Both the position numbers and the translations under genes were made by a program. DNA of 64,000 nucleotides from Candidatus Omnitrophica bacterium UBA6233 (GTDB lineage Bacteria > Omnitrophota > Gorgyraeia > Gygaellales > Profunditerraquicolaceae): the NCBI GenBank assembly GCA_002440965.1, contig DJWJ01000031.1:10571-74570 (forward strand), given 5' to 3'. The notes below the pieces were generated by a model. That model saw nothing but the letters and a program-made list of their open reading frames with translations. It was not told the origin of the DNA and made no database searches. This document shows positions 53,758 through 62,693 of this stretch, in pieces; the stretch's first letter is position 1, and each line of letters opens with the position of its first letter.

Positions 53758-53867
53758 TAAAAAGAACATTTAAGCTCCCGTTATTACTCGTGCTTATTTT
53801 TGTCAGTATGGTTTATTTGGTTTATTTTTTATTATTGGAGAAACTAAGGAAACAGAAGGTTTTCTAG
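53754..53867 (+). CDS. 37-aa single-TM miniprotein
   Basis: The start overlaps the upstream stop as ATGA, and the next gene begins 1 base after its stop, so it is embedded in the operon. It has one hydrophobic helix (about 8-28) followed by 'EKLRKQKVF'. No family is recognised. Position and coupling suggest that it is translated. Confidence 0.5.
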   Translation: MIKRTFKLPLLLVLIFVSMVYLVYFLLLEKLRKQKVF

Positions 53868-53868
53868 T

Positions 53869-55059
53869 ATGTCTATGCGTATACTTATGGTTCATCCTCA
53901 TGATATTTATTCTTCAGCTGAACCTTGGACAAGAAGGGTTGTTTCTCTTGCCAGTGAGTTGGCCAGAAAGGGCAATGAGGTAAAGTTAGTTTATTTTTCT
54001 CTTTCCTATAAATATGGAGAAAGCCGTATTGCAGATAATTGTCAGGCAATATCGTTTCCAAGGAATATTACCCCCCAGGTTTTTATCCGAGATATTCGTT
54101 CTTTGGTATCGTTAGCCAGATGGGCGGATATCATTCATTTCCAAAAGTGCCACTACTACTCCGCCTTACCCGCAGTAATCGCAGCCTATCTTTACAATAA
54201 GCCTTTGCATTATGATTGGGATGATTGGGAGGAAATGATTTGGTATGAATCCTGCGGGAAATCGGTGCATTCCCGCTTCATTGGTTTTTTCTTTAAGATA
54301 CTGGAACGTTTTTTGCCTGTATTGGTTGATTCCGTATCCGTTTCCAGCCGGAATCTCGGGGATTTATCTGTTAAATTTGGAGTTAGTCCGAAATGTCTTT
54401 ATTCTGTGCCGGTAGGGGCGGATTTGGAGCAATTTAACCCCGGAGTTGACGGATCGGGAATAAGAAAACGGTATAATATCAATGATTCCCTGGTTCTTTA
54501 TTTAGGCCAGCTCCACGGAGCGCAATATATCGATATTTTTATAAAAGCAGCAAGAATTGTAATAGACAGATACCCGCGGGTTACTTTTATGATAGTAGGC
54601 GAAGGTTTTATGGAAAGATCTCTTAAAGAATTAGTTCAGGGGATTGGAGTGAGCAGGAATTTTATTTTTACCGGTTCATTTCCCCGTGAAGACATTCCCG
54701 GATGTATTTCTGCCGCCGATATCTGTGTAGCTCCTTTTAAGAAGACAAAAGTTACTATCTGCAAAAGCCCTCTTAAGATTGCCGAATATCTGGCTTCAGG
54801 CAAGCCAATTGTGGCAAGCAATGTTGGAGAGGTGGAAAGGATGATTTGGGATGCGGGTGTCTTGGTTGAACCCGGAGAAGCTGAGCCGTTCGCAGAAGGC
54901 ATACTTAAGCTTCTCAGTGATAGCCGTTTGAGGCAAGATTTGGGGAATAAAGCAAGAAAAAGAGCCGAAGAGACGTATAATTGGAAAGTTTCGGCACAGA
55001 CCTTGTTGACTGCTTATGAAAGATCCCTTAACCGAAGAGATAACCATAATTCAGCATAA
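53869..55059 (+). CDS. GT4-family glycosyltransferase
   Basis: The 396-aa GT-B protein has 'LMVHPHDIYSSAEPWTRR', 'YLGQLHGAQYIDIFI', and the C-terminal donor block 'KSPLKIAEYLASGKPIV'. The N-terminal acceptor domain has the 'HYDWDDWEEMI' segment. It shares this layout with the next gene, suggesting an old duplication. It acts in the cytoplasm on the lipid-linked glycan. Confidence 0.88.
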   Translation: MSMRILMVHPHDIYSSAEPWTRRVVSLASELARKGNEVKLVYFSLSYKYGESRIADNCQAISFPRNITPQVFIRDIRSLVSLARWADIIHFQKCHYYSALPAVIAAYLYNKPLHYDWDDWEEMIWYESCGKSVHSRFIGFFFKILERFLPVLVDSVSVSSRNLGDLSVKFGVSPKCLYSVPVGADLEQFNPGVDGSGIRKRYNINDSLVLYLGQLHGAQYIDIFIKAARIVIDRYPRVTFMIVGEGFMERSLKELVQGIGVSRNFIFTGSFPREDIPGCISAADICVAPFKKTKVTICKSPLKIAEYLASGKPIVASNVGEVERMIWDAGVLVEPGEAEPFAEGILKLLSDSRLRQDLGNKARKRAEETYNWKVSAQTLLTAYERSLNRRDNHNSA

Positions 55060-55060
55060 G

Positions 55061-56155
55061 ATGAAGATCATATTCATTACTCGTGAAGGATACAGGTTGG
55101 CCGGAGCCAGAGTCCGATGCTATAATTTTTCCAGGGGCCTTATGAAATACGGGATAGAATCAGAGGTTTTCTCGTTTGCGGATACCTTGGGAGCCAGAGA
55201 CGGAGAAGGCGAATCCGCCATGGGCATTGCGGAGAAGATAAAATTAAATTATCTGGCTTTTAAGAGGCTGATTAAGGAAAAGAACAGTATTTTTTGCATT
55301 CAGCGTTTCAATTATCATTCTTTTGCTCCATATTTGGGGCATTTATTCCTCCGGAATAAAATCATTTTTGATCTTGATGATTGGGAAATGCGCGAGAACC
55401 CAAAGTACTATTTTGGTTTTTATCCCAGTTCCAAGGCGCATTTTTGCGCGCGTGAGATCGCCAAAAGAAGCGTTTTCTGTATTTCAGCCAGCAGGTTTTT
55501 GCAGCATTTCCTGGGCCGATTTAACAGGAAAGTTCACTATCTTCCTTCCGGAGTCGATACGCAATTATTCAATCCCGCCGAAAATATTCCTGCCGCAGAG
55601 AAAATAGTCATTTCTTGGATAGGGACTTTTAATAAAATGGAATACATCGAGAATATAGATTTTGCTTTACGTTGCTTTGTTAAATTAAGAAAAAAACATA
55701 AAGACATCCATCTTGATATAGTAGGGGATGGAATCTATAAAGATAGCTTGGTCAGGCTGGTTACTAGATTCAATGATTCAAATGTTAGGATTAAAGACTG
55801 GATTGCTCCTGATGAGATGCCTATTTATCTTCGTGGAATTCAGATTGGTATTCTTCCCGTAAGAAGAAGCAATAGTTTTAATCTTTCGAAAAGCCCGACA
55901 AAATTATTTGAGTATATGGCGATGCAAAAGCCGACGGTATGTAGTGCGATCGGGGAAGCGATGGATATTGTTAAAGATGGCGATAACGGGTATCTGGCTT
56001 GCGATGCGGATATGTTTATCAAGAAAATGGGATATTTGATTGATAATTCCAGCCTTAGAAAACAGATGGGGGCCAGGGCAAGGGAAAGCGTAGAGGATAA
56101 ATATTCTTTGGGAGTATTGTGTGGCCAATTTAAGGAAATATTGGAGAGTATTTGA
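55061..56155 (+). CDS. GT4-family glycosyltransferase
   Basis: Start ATG 55061 follows the previous stop by one base; an upstream start at 55016 is inside the earlier gene. The protein is 364 aa with 'FITREGYRLAGARVR', 'FDLDDWEMRENP', and 'SKSPTKLFEYMAMQKPTV' (GT-B donor site). The DDWE element is shared with the gene before it. Its stop overlaps the next ATG. Confidence 0.88.
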   Translation: MKIIFITREGYRLAGARVRCYNFSRGLMKYGIESEVFSFADTLGARDGEGESAMGIAEKIKLNYLAFKRLIKEKNSIFCIQRFNYHSFAPYLGHLFLRNKIIFDLDDWEMRENPKYYFGFYPSSKAHFCAREIAKRSVFCISASRFLQHFLGRFNRKVHYLPSGVDTQLFNPAENIPAAEKIVISWIGTFNKMEYIENIDFALRCFVKLRKKHKDIHLDIVGDGIYKDSLVRLVTRFNDSNVRIKDWIAPDEMPIYLRGIQIGILPVRRSNSFNLSKSPTKLFEYMAMQKPTVCSAIGEAMDIVKDGDNGYLACDADMFIKKMGYLIDNSSLRKQMGARARESVEDKYSLGVLCGQFKEILESI

Positions 56156-57027
56156 TGGCTGGGATTTCGATTATAATCCTGACATATAATAACGCTGCAT
56201 TTACAAAACGGTGTCTAGTTTCCGTATTCGCCCAGAATTATCAAAATCCGGAAGTTATTGTCGTGGATAACCATTCGAGCGATGGCACGATTGAAATGAT
56301 TAAGCGGGATTATTCGCAGGTTATTTTGATCGAAAATAATATTAACCTAGGGGCAAGTAAGGCTAGAAATCAGGGTATTAGTGTTGCGAATGGTGAATGG
56401 ATTTTGACATTGGATAGCGACGTTGTTTTAGAAAAGGATTTCTTGAGTAGATTCGATTCGCTAAGCAGCGGTTTCGCTGCAGATACTGCCATGGTTCAGC
56501 CGAACGTTTTTAGTTTTGACGGTAAGGCCATCTATTCTCAGGGGATATATTTAACAAAGTTCAGGAGATTTTATGATTTAAACCGGGGTAAACCGGATTC
56601 TTATATCAGCCCGAAGAGAAAAAAAATCATTGGTCCTTGTTCTGCCGCCGCTTTTTATCGCCGCAGCGCGCTCAATCAATTAAAAGAAAATACCGGTTAT
56701 TTTGACGAGCGTTTTTTCTTTCTGGTAGAGGATGTTGATTTAGCCTGGCGAGCCAGTAAATCCGGGTGGAAAACAATTTTTGTCCCCGAACTTAAGTGTT
56801 ATCATTGTGGTAATGGGTCCCGGACCGGCAAAAAGCTAAGACGATTTTTATGTTCTCGCAATCGTATCCTGATGATTAATAAGAATGAAAGCTTTTTAGG
56901 AAAGATTTTTGTTTGTTTAATCAGTCTGCCTTATGAGTTGCCCAGATTTATTTTTAGCTATCTAGATATAGGAGAATGCCATATTGATTATTCTGTTTTG
57001 GGAAATAAAACAAGAGTTAAAGCATAG
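56155..57027 (+). CDS. GT2 glycosyltransferase (rhamnosyltransferase-like)
   Basis: The protein is 290 aa from ATG 56155, which overlaps the previous TGA. 'SIIILTYNNAAF', 'VVDNHSSDGT', 'LTLDSDVVLEKDF' (DxD) and 'FFLVEDVDLAWRASKSG' match the WbbL-type group, and it resembles the gene at 6373. A C-terminal hydrophobic helix near 'FVCLISLPYELPRFIF' may anchor it. It is the last glycosyltransferase of the locus. Confidence 0.87.
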   Translation: MAGISIIILTYNNAAFTKRCLVSVFAQNYQNPEVIVVDNHSSDGTIEMIKRDYSQVILIENNINLGASKARNQGISVANGEWILTLDSDVVLEKDFLSRFDSLSSGFAADTAMVQPNVFSFDGKAIYSQGIYLTKFRRFYDLNRGKPDSYISPKRKKIIGPCSAAAFYRRSALNQLKENTGYFDERFFFLVEDVDLAWRASKSGWKTIFVPELKCYHCGNGSRTGKKLRRFLCSRNRILMINKNESFLGKIFVCLISLPYELPRFIFSYLDIGECHIDYSVLGNKTRVKA

Positions 57028-57113
57028 AATATTTATTAGGGAAATGCTATTCTAGCGGTGAATATTGATTTACTAATTAAGTAGAAACGAATGGCAAGGA
57101 GGGGTGTAAAAAA

Positions 57114-57614
57114 ATGAAAAAGTCGTTAGTTAGAATAGGGCTGATAATTCTGGGATTGCTGTTAATTAGCCTATCGATTTGGTTGGCTATAAGATTAAAT
57201 GAAGTGCAGACGGAACTAAATATCGAGCGTCAGCTTAGCGCAAGCCTGCAGAAAGAACTTGCCGCCACCAGGATTAAGCTCGATAGAGTCAAGGTAGAGC
57301 TGGATAATACTCGAAAACAGCTTAATGAGGTTAATAAAAGATCTGCGGTAATGCAAGGCGACAATATTAAGTTATCTATTGAGAAGAAAACCTTAAAGGC
57401 AAAATTGGATTCCTTGAAAGAGCTAAAGGCTGCTATCGAACGAGTCAAAAGGGAGATATTGCAGCAAAAACAGCAAGAACTTTTGGCTAGAAAAGAAGCG
57501 CAGAGAGAAAAGAATGTTCGTAAGTTAGCCGAAGGAAACCGCGGTTTTGTTTTGAAAGACAGTAAGTCAACATATAAGCCGACGGTAAAAATTGAAGTTC
57601 GTCCCGGTTGTTAA
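57114..57614 (+). CDS. membrane-anchored coiled-coil protein
   Basis: The start follows GGCAAGGAGGGG. Residues 7-27 form a TM helix; residues 28-150 are a heptad-rich coiled coil ('ELNIERQLSASLQKEL', 'LDNTRKQLNEVN'). The end is basic. No family is identified. It lies just after the glycan locus, with an 86-base gap that contains a weak TAGAATA/TATTCTA hairpin. A structural or scaffold role is possible. Confidence 0.6.
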   Translation: MKKSLVRIGLIILGLLLISLSIWLAIRLNEVQTELNIERQLSASLQKELAATRIKLDRVKVELDNTRKQLNEVNKRSAVMQGDNIKLSIEKKTLKAKLDSLKELKAAIERVKREILQQKQQELLARKEAQREKNVRKLAEGNRGFVLKDSKSTYKPTVKIEVRPGC

Positions 57615-57678
57615 ATTTATATTATCGTCTAAGTTGTCTTACAGCCATTCGTGAGAAAGCGACAGGGAGAAAGAGGAG

Positions 57679-57716
57679 TTTGTTAACTCCCACTTGAAAT
57701 AATTAAAATTTGTTAA
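57679..57716 (+). promoter_or_regulatory. paired TTTGTTAA operator sites upstream of the XRE-cupin gene
   Basis: TTTGTTAA occurs at 57679-57686 and 57709-57716, 30 bases apart (about three helical turns). The same octamer occurs twice after the regulator gene (58339, 58359), as expected for an autoregulated operator. Confidence 0.5.
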
Positions 57717-57723
57717 ATAATAC

Positions 57724-57752
57724 TTGACAGAGCCGATTTCTTGTTTTATGCT
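57724..57752 (+). promoter_or_regulatory. sigma-70 promoter of the XRE-cupin gene
   Basis: TTGACA (57724-57729) and TATGCT (57747-57752) are separated by 17 bases. The start codon lies 17 bases after the -10 box. A TTTGTTAA site lies just upstream. Confidence 0.7.
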
Positions 57753-57768
57753 CTGGGTGAGGTAAGAC

Positions 57769-58320
57769 ATGAAGATTGTAGGAGTGAATATAAAGAGAGT
57801 AAGGGAAGACAGGGGAATGACGCTTAGATCTTTGTCCAGAGAGGTAAATGTCAGCGCCAGTTTCCTGTCTCAGATTGAAACTGGCAAAGCTTCCCCTTCA
57901 TTGGTTACCTTAAAGAGTATTGCCGATGCTCTTTCGACGACCGTAGGGAATTTGATAGGGGAAGGCCAGAAGGTGAGTGATAACCCCATAGTCAGGGCCA
58001 GCGAGCGCACGCGCCTGCAGGAAGCCGGCAAAGGCGTGGGTATCTATCTATTGACCTCTCAGGATGCGAATAAACAGATGGAGCCTTTGTTGTTTAAATT
58101 AAGCGCAAAGGCAAATTCGGGAGGTGTTTCTTATAAACATTTCGGGCAAGAATTTGTTTTAGTGCTTAAGGGGGCAATCGAGATTACTTTAAACGATTCA
58201 ATGTATGTTTTAAGAAAAGGAGATAGTATTTATTTTAACTCGAACGTTCCGCATGAATTCAGGAATATCGGTAACGAAGAGGCGGAAGCCATCTGGGTGA
58301 TTACTCCCCCTACTTTCTAA
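57769..58320 (+). CDS. XRE-family regulator with C-terminal cupin
   Basis: The 183-aa protein has an HTH (residues 6-63: 'MTLRSLSREVNVSASFLSQIETG') and a cupin domain (106-181) with 'KHFGQEFVLVLKG' and 'GDSIYFNSNVPHEF' (metal-ligand-like H124, E128, H162). This is a common regulator design (PuuR/SutR-like) that senses a small metabolite in the cupin. GAGGTAAG precedes the ATG. TTTGTTAA repeats on both sides suggest that it represses itself and the downstream M20/kinase genes. Confidence 0.9.
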   Translation: MKIVGVNIKRVREDRGMTLRSLSREVNVSASFLSQIETGKASPSLVTLKSIADALSTTVGNLIGEGQKVSDNPIVRASERTRLQEAGKGVGIYLLTSQDANKQMEPLLFKLSAKANSGGVSYKHFGQEFVLVLKGAIEITLNDSMYVLRKGDSIYFNSNVPHEFRNIGNEEAEAIWVITPPTF

Positions 58321-58338
58321 GGCTATTTTTTTGTTCAA

Positions 58339-58366
58339 TTTGTTAAGTATTATTTAATTTTGTTAA
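58339..58366 (+). promoter_or_regulatory. second pair of TTTGTTAA sites
   Basis: TTTGTTAA occurs at 58339-58346 and 58359-58366, 20 bases apart (two helical turns), between the regulator and the M20-like gene. A related TTTGTTCAA lies at about 58330. Confidence 0.5.
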
Positions 58367-58391
58367 CTAACATAAAACTTGGAGGTGTTTG

Positions 58392-59609
58392 GTGAAGGAT
58401 TTGATTAAAGCTAAGGCGCGGGGGCTGAGTGAATCGTTGATTAAATTCTCTAATAGGATAGCCGATTGTAGCCCCGGCAGAAGCAACCTGCAGGAATTTA
58501 CCGGGATGATTTCCGGGGAGATGAAAAATCTGGATTTCGATAGGGTAACTAGCGATAAAGCGGGTAACTTGATAGGAATTATAAATGGATATGAAAAAAA
58601 AGACGCCTTGATTCTCATATCGCATTTAGATATATTGTCGCCCCAAGACCAGAAAACAGAAGCAGCGCTTAAAAGCGGGGTAGTAAAATTTAAAGCCGGC
58701 ATAGTTTCCAGTATATATGCGGCTGCCCTGATGAAGAGAGCTTTGTTTCCTTTAACCGGAGATTTGATTGTTTGCTGTGTGCCCCGGCTAGAGTGTTGCG
58801 ATTTCGGCATAAGATACCTTTTTGAGAATTATCTGAAATCAAAGCTTAAGAAAATACGCGGAGTCGTTCTTTGTGAGCCGACCGATTTTAATATATGCTT
58901 GGGGCATAAAGGAAGAATGGAATATGAAATAATAGTTAAGGGCAGTTTGAACCGAAACTTTCTGGAGAATCGGGGTATAAATATGCTGGGAACGATGTTT
59001 CCCTTGATAAACGAGTTGGAAAAGTTTTCCAAACAGCTCCCCAGCGATTCCAACCTCGGGTTTTCTAATCTTAGGATAAAAGATGTCAGGTATAGCGGAT
59101 ATCAACCTGAAGATGAACGCAATGAGTTCAGGGTAGTTGTGGATAGGGTATTCATACCGGAAGAAAACCTTGCTGGTATATTGAATAAAGCAAAGGCTAT
59201 AGCCAAGAGTGTATATAAAGGCGAGCCGGATGTAACTATAAATACCGCTTTGGCAAAGGAAAAAGTAAAAACTAGCGCTGGATTAGAGCTTGTTTCGGAA
59301 AAAGAATTTAAGCCGTGGATAATGGAGAGCTACCATCCGTTTGCCCTGGATTCTCTTAAGAGCCTAACTGATAATGGTTTTAAGTCTTCTTTCGGCTATT
59401 GGAAAAAGATTATAACTGAGGGTTCATATACTTGCGCCGAGTTAGAAATACCCACGCTTGGGTTTGGCGCCGGTTCGGAAGATTCTGTAGGTTCGGGAGC
59501 AGAGTTGTTAAGTTTAGATGAACTGGAAAGAACGGTATACGGTCTAGGGCTGATCATTCAAAGGAATATCGGAGTTCCGACATTCGGTTGGAGTTCGGAT
59601 GAAATCTAA
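58392..59609 (+). CDS. M20/ArgE-DapE-like hydrolase with altered active site
   Basis: GTG 58392 is chosen since GGAGG lies 6 bases upstream; TTG 58389 is too close. The 405-aa protein has M20-family order: 'LISHLDIL' (H78, D80), 'VLCEPTDFNICLGHKGRMEY', then the lid and a C-terminal metal half. The Glu-Glu pair reads 'LECCDFG' and the final His motif reads 'FGAGSEDSVGSG', so some zinc ligands are changed. The wording is closest to YgeY-type M20 proteins. It may be an inactive or altered hydrolase. It overlaps the acetate-kinase-like gene by 11 bases. Confidence 0.75.
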   Translation: MKDLIKAKARGLSESLIKFSNRIADCSPGRSNLQEFTGMISGEMKNLDFDRVTSDKAGNLIGIINGYEKKDALILISHLDILSPQDQKTEAALKSGVVKFKAGIVSSIYAAALMKRALFPLTGDLIVCCVPRLECCDFGIRYLFENYLKSKLKKIRGVVLCEPTDFNICLGHKGRMEYEIIVKGSLNRNFLENRGINMLGTMFPLINELEKFSKQLPSDSNLGFSNLRIKDVRYSGYQPEDERNEFRVVVDRVFIPEENLAGILNKAKAIAKSVYKGEPDVTINTALAKEKVKTSAGLELVSEKEFKPWIMESYHPFALDSLKSLTDNGFKSSFGYWKKIITEGSYTCAELEIPTLGFGAGSEDSVGSGAELLSLDELERTVYGLGLIIQRNIGVPTFGWSSDEI

Positions 59610-60834
59610 GATTGTTAAGGCTAATATCCTGACGCTGAACTGCGGCAGTTCTTCCTTGAAATATAAGATAATCAGGATGCCGGATGAGGAGTGCTTTGTT
59701 GAGGGGGAAGCTGAAAGAGTGGGCATCAAAACTCAAGGAGAGTCTCTTATCAGCCATTCGGTTTCAGGCAAGACGAGGATTATTAAGACTGAGCTTGGGA
59801 ATCATTCCATAGCATTAAGAAAAATCCTCGCTTTGATAAAAAGCGACGCGCAAAAAAATAAAGAAATAACTTTCGATATTTTTGCGCACCGTTATGTTCA
59901 TCCCGGGAATTTCTTTACTAAGCCGGTAAAGATAAACAAGCCTGTCCTTAAAAAACTGAAAGAGACCTTGAGTTTAGCGGCAATTCATAATCCTATAACT
60001 TATGGATTAATTGAATTTTGTTATAAGGAGTATGAGACGGTTGAACAGTTTGCCGTGTTTGATACTGCGTTTCATCGAAGCATTCCTCCGGAATTTTCCA
60101 CATATGCTCTTCCCGCAAAAATATCCAAGAAATACGGCTTGAAAAAAATAGGTTTTCATGGGATATCGCATCAATATGTGACGGAGGAGGCCTGCAGGTT
60201 TCTTAAGCGGAATATTAAGTTTCAAAAAGTAATCAGCTGTCATTTAGGCACAGGGGGATCCAGCGTCTGCGCGATAAACCGAGGGAAATCGGTTAACACT
60301 TCTATGGGGTTTACGCCCTTAGAAGGGTTGGTTATGAATACGCGTTGCGGAGATCTGGATTTAGGGATAATCTTTTACATAATGTCCAAAGAAAGTTTTT
60401 CTCCGGTGGAAACAGAAAATATTCTTAATAAAAAAAGCGGGATTCTGGGTATCTTTAGTTCGTCATCCGACCTAAGGGATGTAGTGGATAATATCGGCGC
60501 CGACCCCAGGGCTAAAATTGCGTTTGATATGTATGCGCGTAGAGTAAAGGATTATATAGGTTTTTATGCCTTGATCCTGAAGAAAACGGATATTTTGGTA
60601 TTTACTGATTCGCTGGGAGTAGGGGTGCCTTTGTTGCGGGAGAGTATCTGCGATAATATGGCGTTTTTGGGAATCAGTTTGGATAGAGAAAAGAATCAAA
60701 CTTATCGAAATGGCATATGCGAATTGTCTTCTGCGCAAGCGCAAACGAAGATTTTGGTTGTTCCGACGAATGAAGAATTGATGATAGCCAGAGAAACTTA
60801 CAAGGAATTGACAGAAAATGATACTCGTCATTGA
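59599..60834 (+). CDS. acetate-kinase-family protein, divergent
   Basis: The 411-aa protein has the family's length and order: 'LNCGSSSLKY', 'FDTAFHRSIPPE', 'GFHGISHQYV', 'HLGTGGSS', 'TSMGFTPLEGLVMNTRCGD'. Key places differ from acetate kinase: HGG is 'HPGN', the Arg before GFHG is absent, GTRSGD is 'NTRCGD', and the GIGEN Glu is missing ('DSLGVGV'). It could be an acyl or propionate-type kinase with other substrate, or a non-catalytic subunit. It overlaps the next, more degenerate paralogue by 17 bases. Confidence 0.85.
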   Translation: MKSKIVKANILTLNCGSSSLKYKIIRMPDEECFVEGEAERVGIKTQGESLISHSVSGKTRIIKTELGNHSIALRKILALIKSDAQKNKEITFDIFAHRYVHPGNFFTKPVKINKPVLKKLKETLSLAAIHNPITYGLIEFCYKEYETVEQFAVFDTAFHRSIPPEFSTYALPAKISKKYGLKKIGFHGISHQYVTEEACRFLKRNIKFQKVISCHLGTGGSSVCAINRGKSVNTSMGFTPLEGLVMNTRCGDLDLGIIFYIMSKESFSPVETENILNKKSGILGIFSSSSDLRDVVDNIGADPRAKIAFDMYARRVKDYIGFYALILKKTDILVFTDSLGVGVPLLRESICDNMAFLGISLDREKNQTYRNGICELSSAQAQTKILVVPTNEELMIARETYKELTENDTRH

Positions 60835-61912
60835 TACAAATTTGAAAGAAGTTAAATTCTGGGTTTTTAAAGAGAACAACACAGAAGACCCGCCTGTGTT
60901 TTTCATCAAAGATCTAGAGGAAGTCAGGTTGAGCAAAACGCTCAGAAAGGATATCTTAGGTTTTACCGGCGGCGGGAAGATTAACGCAATTTCATTCAGG
61001 ATTTTGTTCGGAGGAGACTTTTTTGCCAAAACCTCTTTAATTACCCCGGAATTCTTCGTTAAACTTGATAAACTGACCGGCTTCTTTCCTTTTTACATAC
61101 CCTTGATGCTGGCTATAATAAAAATATTTTACCGGGAGTTTAAAGGTGTTCCGAAGTTCGCTTTTTTTGAAACGTCATTTTTTTCGGGAATGCGCGAAGA
61201 GGAAAAATATTACGCCATTCCCTATGAATTTCAAAAAAATAACAAAATAAAAAAATGGGGATTTCATGGAATATTCCACGAGGCTAATTCGGGGATGTTT
61301 CACAGGGGAAAGTGCATTTCCGTGGTTTTTGATAAACAAACTACGGTTTGTTCGGCCAATGACGGCAGGCCGGTTTCGATAAGCCTTGGCTTTACGCCTT
61401 TGGAAGGAGTAATGTCAAGGACAAGCTGCGGAGACCTTGACCCGGGGATAGTATTTTATTTGATGAATATCCAAGGTTTCTCGATTTACAAGATCGACGA
61501 TATTCTTAAGAATGAAAGCGGTTTTCTGGGACTTACGGGATATGATCTTGAATTGAAAGATTTGGTGAAATTCCGCGGCAAAGACCGCAATGTCAGGTTG
61601 GCTTTTGATATTTATCAGGCGCAATTATTGAAATGCATCGGAGAGGGTATTTCTATCCTCGGAGGATTAGATAATGTCATATTCTCGGGAAGCGAGGTTA
61701 GCGCGCTGGTTCCTGTAATTCACAGCCTCCTCAAAAAGATTTCGTTTCTCGGGATCAATACTAGAAGCCTGCCATGGATTGGTAAGGAAGAGGTGTTCCC
61801 GATTACTTCGGAGGAATCCGGGATAAAAGCCTGCCTTAACCGGATGAGCCTTCCGAAGGTGATTTTATATGCAACAGTAAATCTTATATGCAAGAAACTT
61901 CCCCGTCGGTAA
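60818..61912 (+). CDS. acetate-kinase-like paralogue, strongly degenerate
   Basis: The 364-aa protein keeps 'ETSFFSGM', 'WGFHGIFHE' and 'SLGFTPLEGVMSRTSCGDLDPG', which fix its descent from acetate kinase. It lacks the N-terminal NxGSSS phosphate-binding loop ('VIDTNLKEVKF' stands there), the HxGxGxS loop, and the C-terminal GIGEN block. It is thus probably a pseudoenzyme that pairs with its neighbour; the acetate-kinase family is normally a homodimer. The overlap of 17 bases with the upstream gene supports coexpression. Confidence 0.8.
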   Translation: MILVIDTNLKEVKFWVFKENNTEDPPVFFIKDLEEVRLSKTLRKDILGFTGGGKINAISFRILFGGDFFAKTSLITPEFFVKLDKLTGFFPFYIPLMLAIIKIFYREFKGVPKFAFFETSFFSGMREEEKYYAIPYEFQKNNKIKKWGFHGIFHEANSGMFHRGKCISVVFDKQTTVCSANDGRPVSISLGFTPLEGVMSRTSCGDLDPGIVFYLMNIQGFSIYKIDDILKNESGFLGLTGYDLELKDLVKFRGKDRNVRLAFDIYQAQLLKCIGEGISILGGLDNVIFSGSEVSALVPVIHSLLKKISFLGINTRSLPWIGKEEVFPITSEESGIKACLNRMSLPKVILYATVNLICKKLPRR

Positions 61913-62092
61913 TGTCCAGTCGTTAAAATAAGCCTTCTCTTTATTTTTTTATGTTATAATTAACAATAGTTGTAAATAGGGCAATTAGGGATGACTATAA
62001 TTTTGCTTACGTGAAATCTATAGAATATCATTCCTGAGATTGGGTGGTTGTTTGATGAAGAGCAGGGATTCTATTAGGTCGAGGGAGGGCAA

Positions 62093-62245
62093 ATGAAGAT
62101 TCAAGCGTATCAAGTTGTAGCGATATTGGGTTCATTAATGCTTATGGCTGCCGGACTGCTAAAATTGACGCATTCGGGTAGCCCGAAGGAACTGCTTATT
62201 GCCGTTCTATATTTTTTTGCTAATCTACTTATATTTTGTTTGTAA
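62093..62245 (+). CDS. 50-aa two-helix membrane miniprotein
   Basis: The ATG follows GAGGGAGGGC. Residues 6-23 and 33-50 are hydrophobic, with 'KLTHSGSPKEL' between. No family is recognised. The next gene (YjbQ family) starts 31 bases later. Confidence 0.5.
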   Translation: MKIQAYQVVAILGSLMLMAAGLLKLTHSGSPKELLIAVLYFFANLLIFCL

Positions 62246-62276
62246 TGCCTTAGATATCTCCGGGGAGAGGTTGAAG

Positions 62277-62693
62277 ATGAAATCGCATACGCAGTATTTA
62301 TGGTTTAACACAAAAAACAGGCAGGAGTTTGTAAATATAACTTTGCAGGTCGAAGCGGCGGTTAGCGAAAGCGGGATTAAAGAAGGTTTTTGCCTCGTTA
62401 ATGCAATGCATATTACGGCTTCGGTTTTTATTAATGATGATGAACCGGGATTGCATAGTGATTTTAGCAGTTGGCTGGAGAAATTTATTCCGTATGGTAA
62501 AGACAGGTATCAGCACAATCTTAGCGGGGAAGATAACGGTGATGCGCATCTAAAAAGAACCATTATGGGCAGAGAAGTTGTGGTAGCGATTACCAGGGGT
62601 AAGCTTGATTTCGGGCCATGGGAGCGCATATTTTATGGAGAATTTGACGGGAAGCGTAAAAAGCGCGTCCTGATAAAGATTATAGGCGAATGA
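62277..62693 (+). CDS. yjbQ: YjbQ-family protein (UPF0047)
   Basis: ATG 62277 is preceded by GGGGAGAGG; a longer frame from 62199 overlaps the upstream mini-gene and is rejected. The 138-aa protein has the conserved 'HITASVFIND' block, 'YQHN', 'GDAHLKRTIMG' and 'GKLDFGPWERIFYGEFDG'. The family forms a trimer with a His-rich metal site; E. coli YjbQ has weak thiamine-phosphate synthase activity, but the true role is not settled. Its stop overlaps the next start. Confidence 0.88.
   Translation: MKSHTQYLWFNTKNRQEFVNITLQVEAAVSESGIKEGFCLVNAMHITASVFINDDEPGLHSDFSSWLEKFIPYGKDRYQHNLSGEDNGDAHLKRTIMGREVVVAITRGKLDFGPWERIFYGEFDGKRKKRVLIKIIGE

Noticed and set aside
60472..61029. Reverse-strand frame of 185 codons
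   Set aside because: Opposite the two acetate-kinase-like genes and without any recognised motif or start signal.
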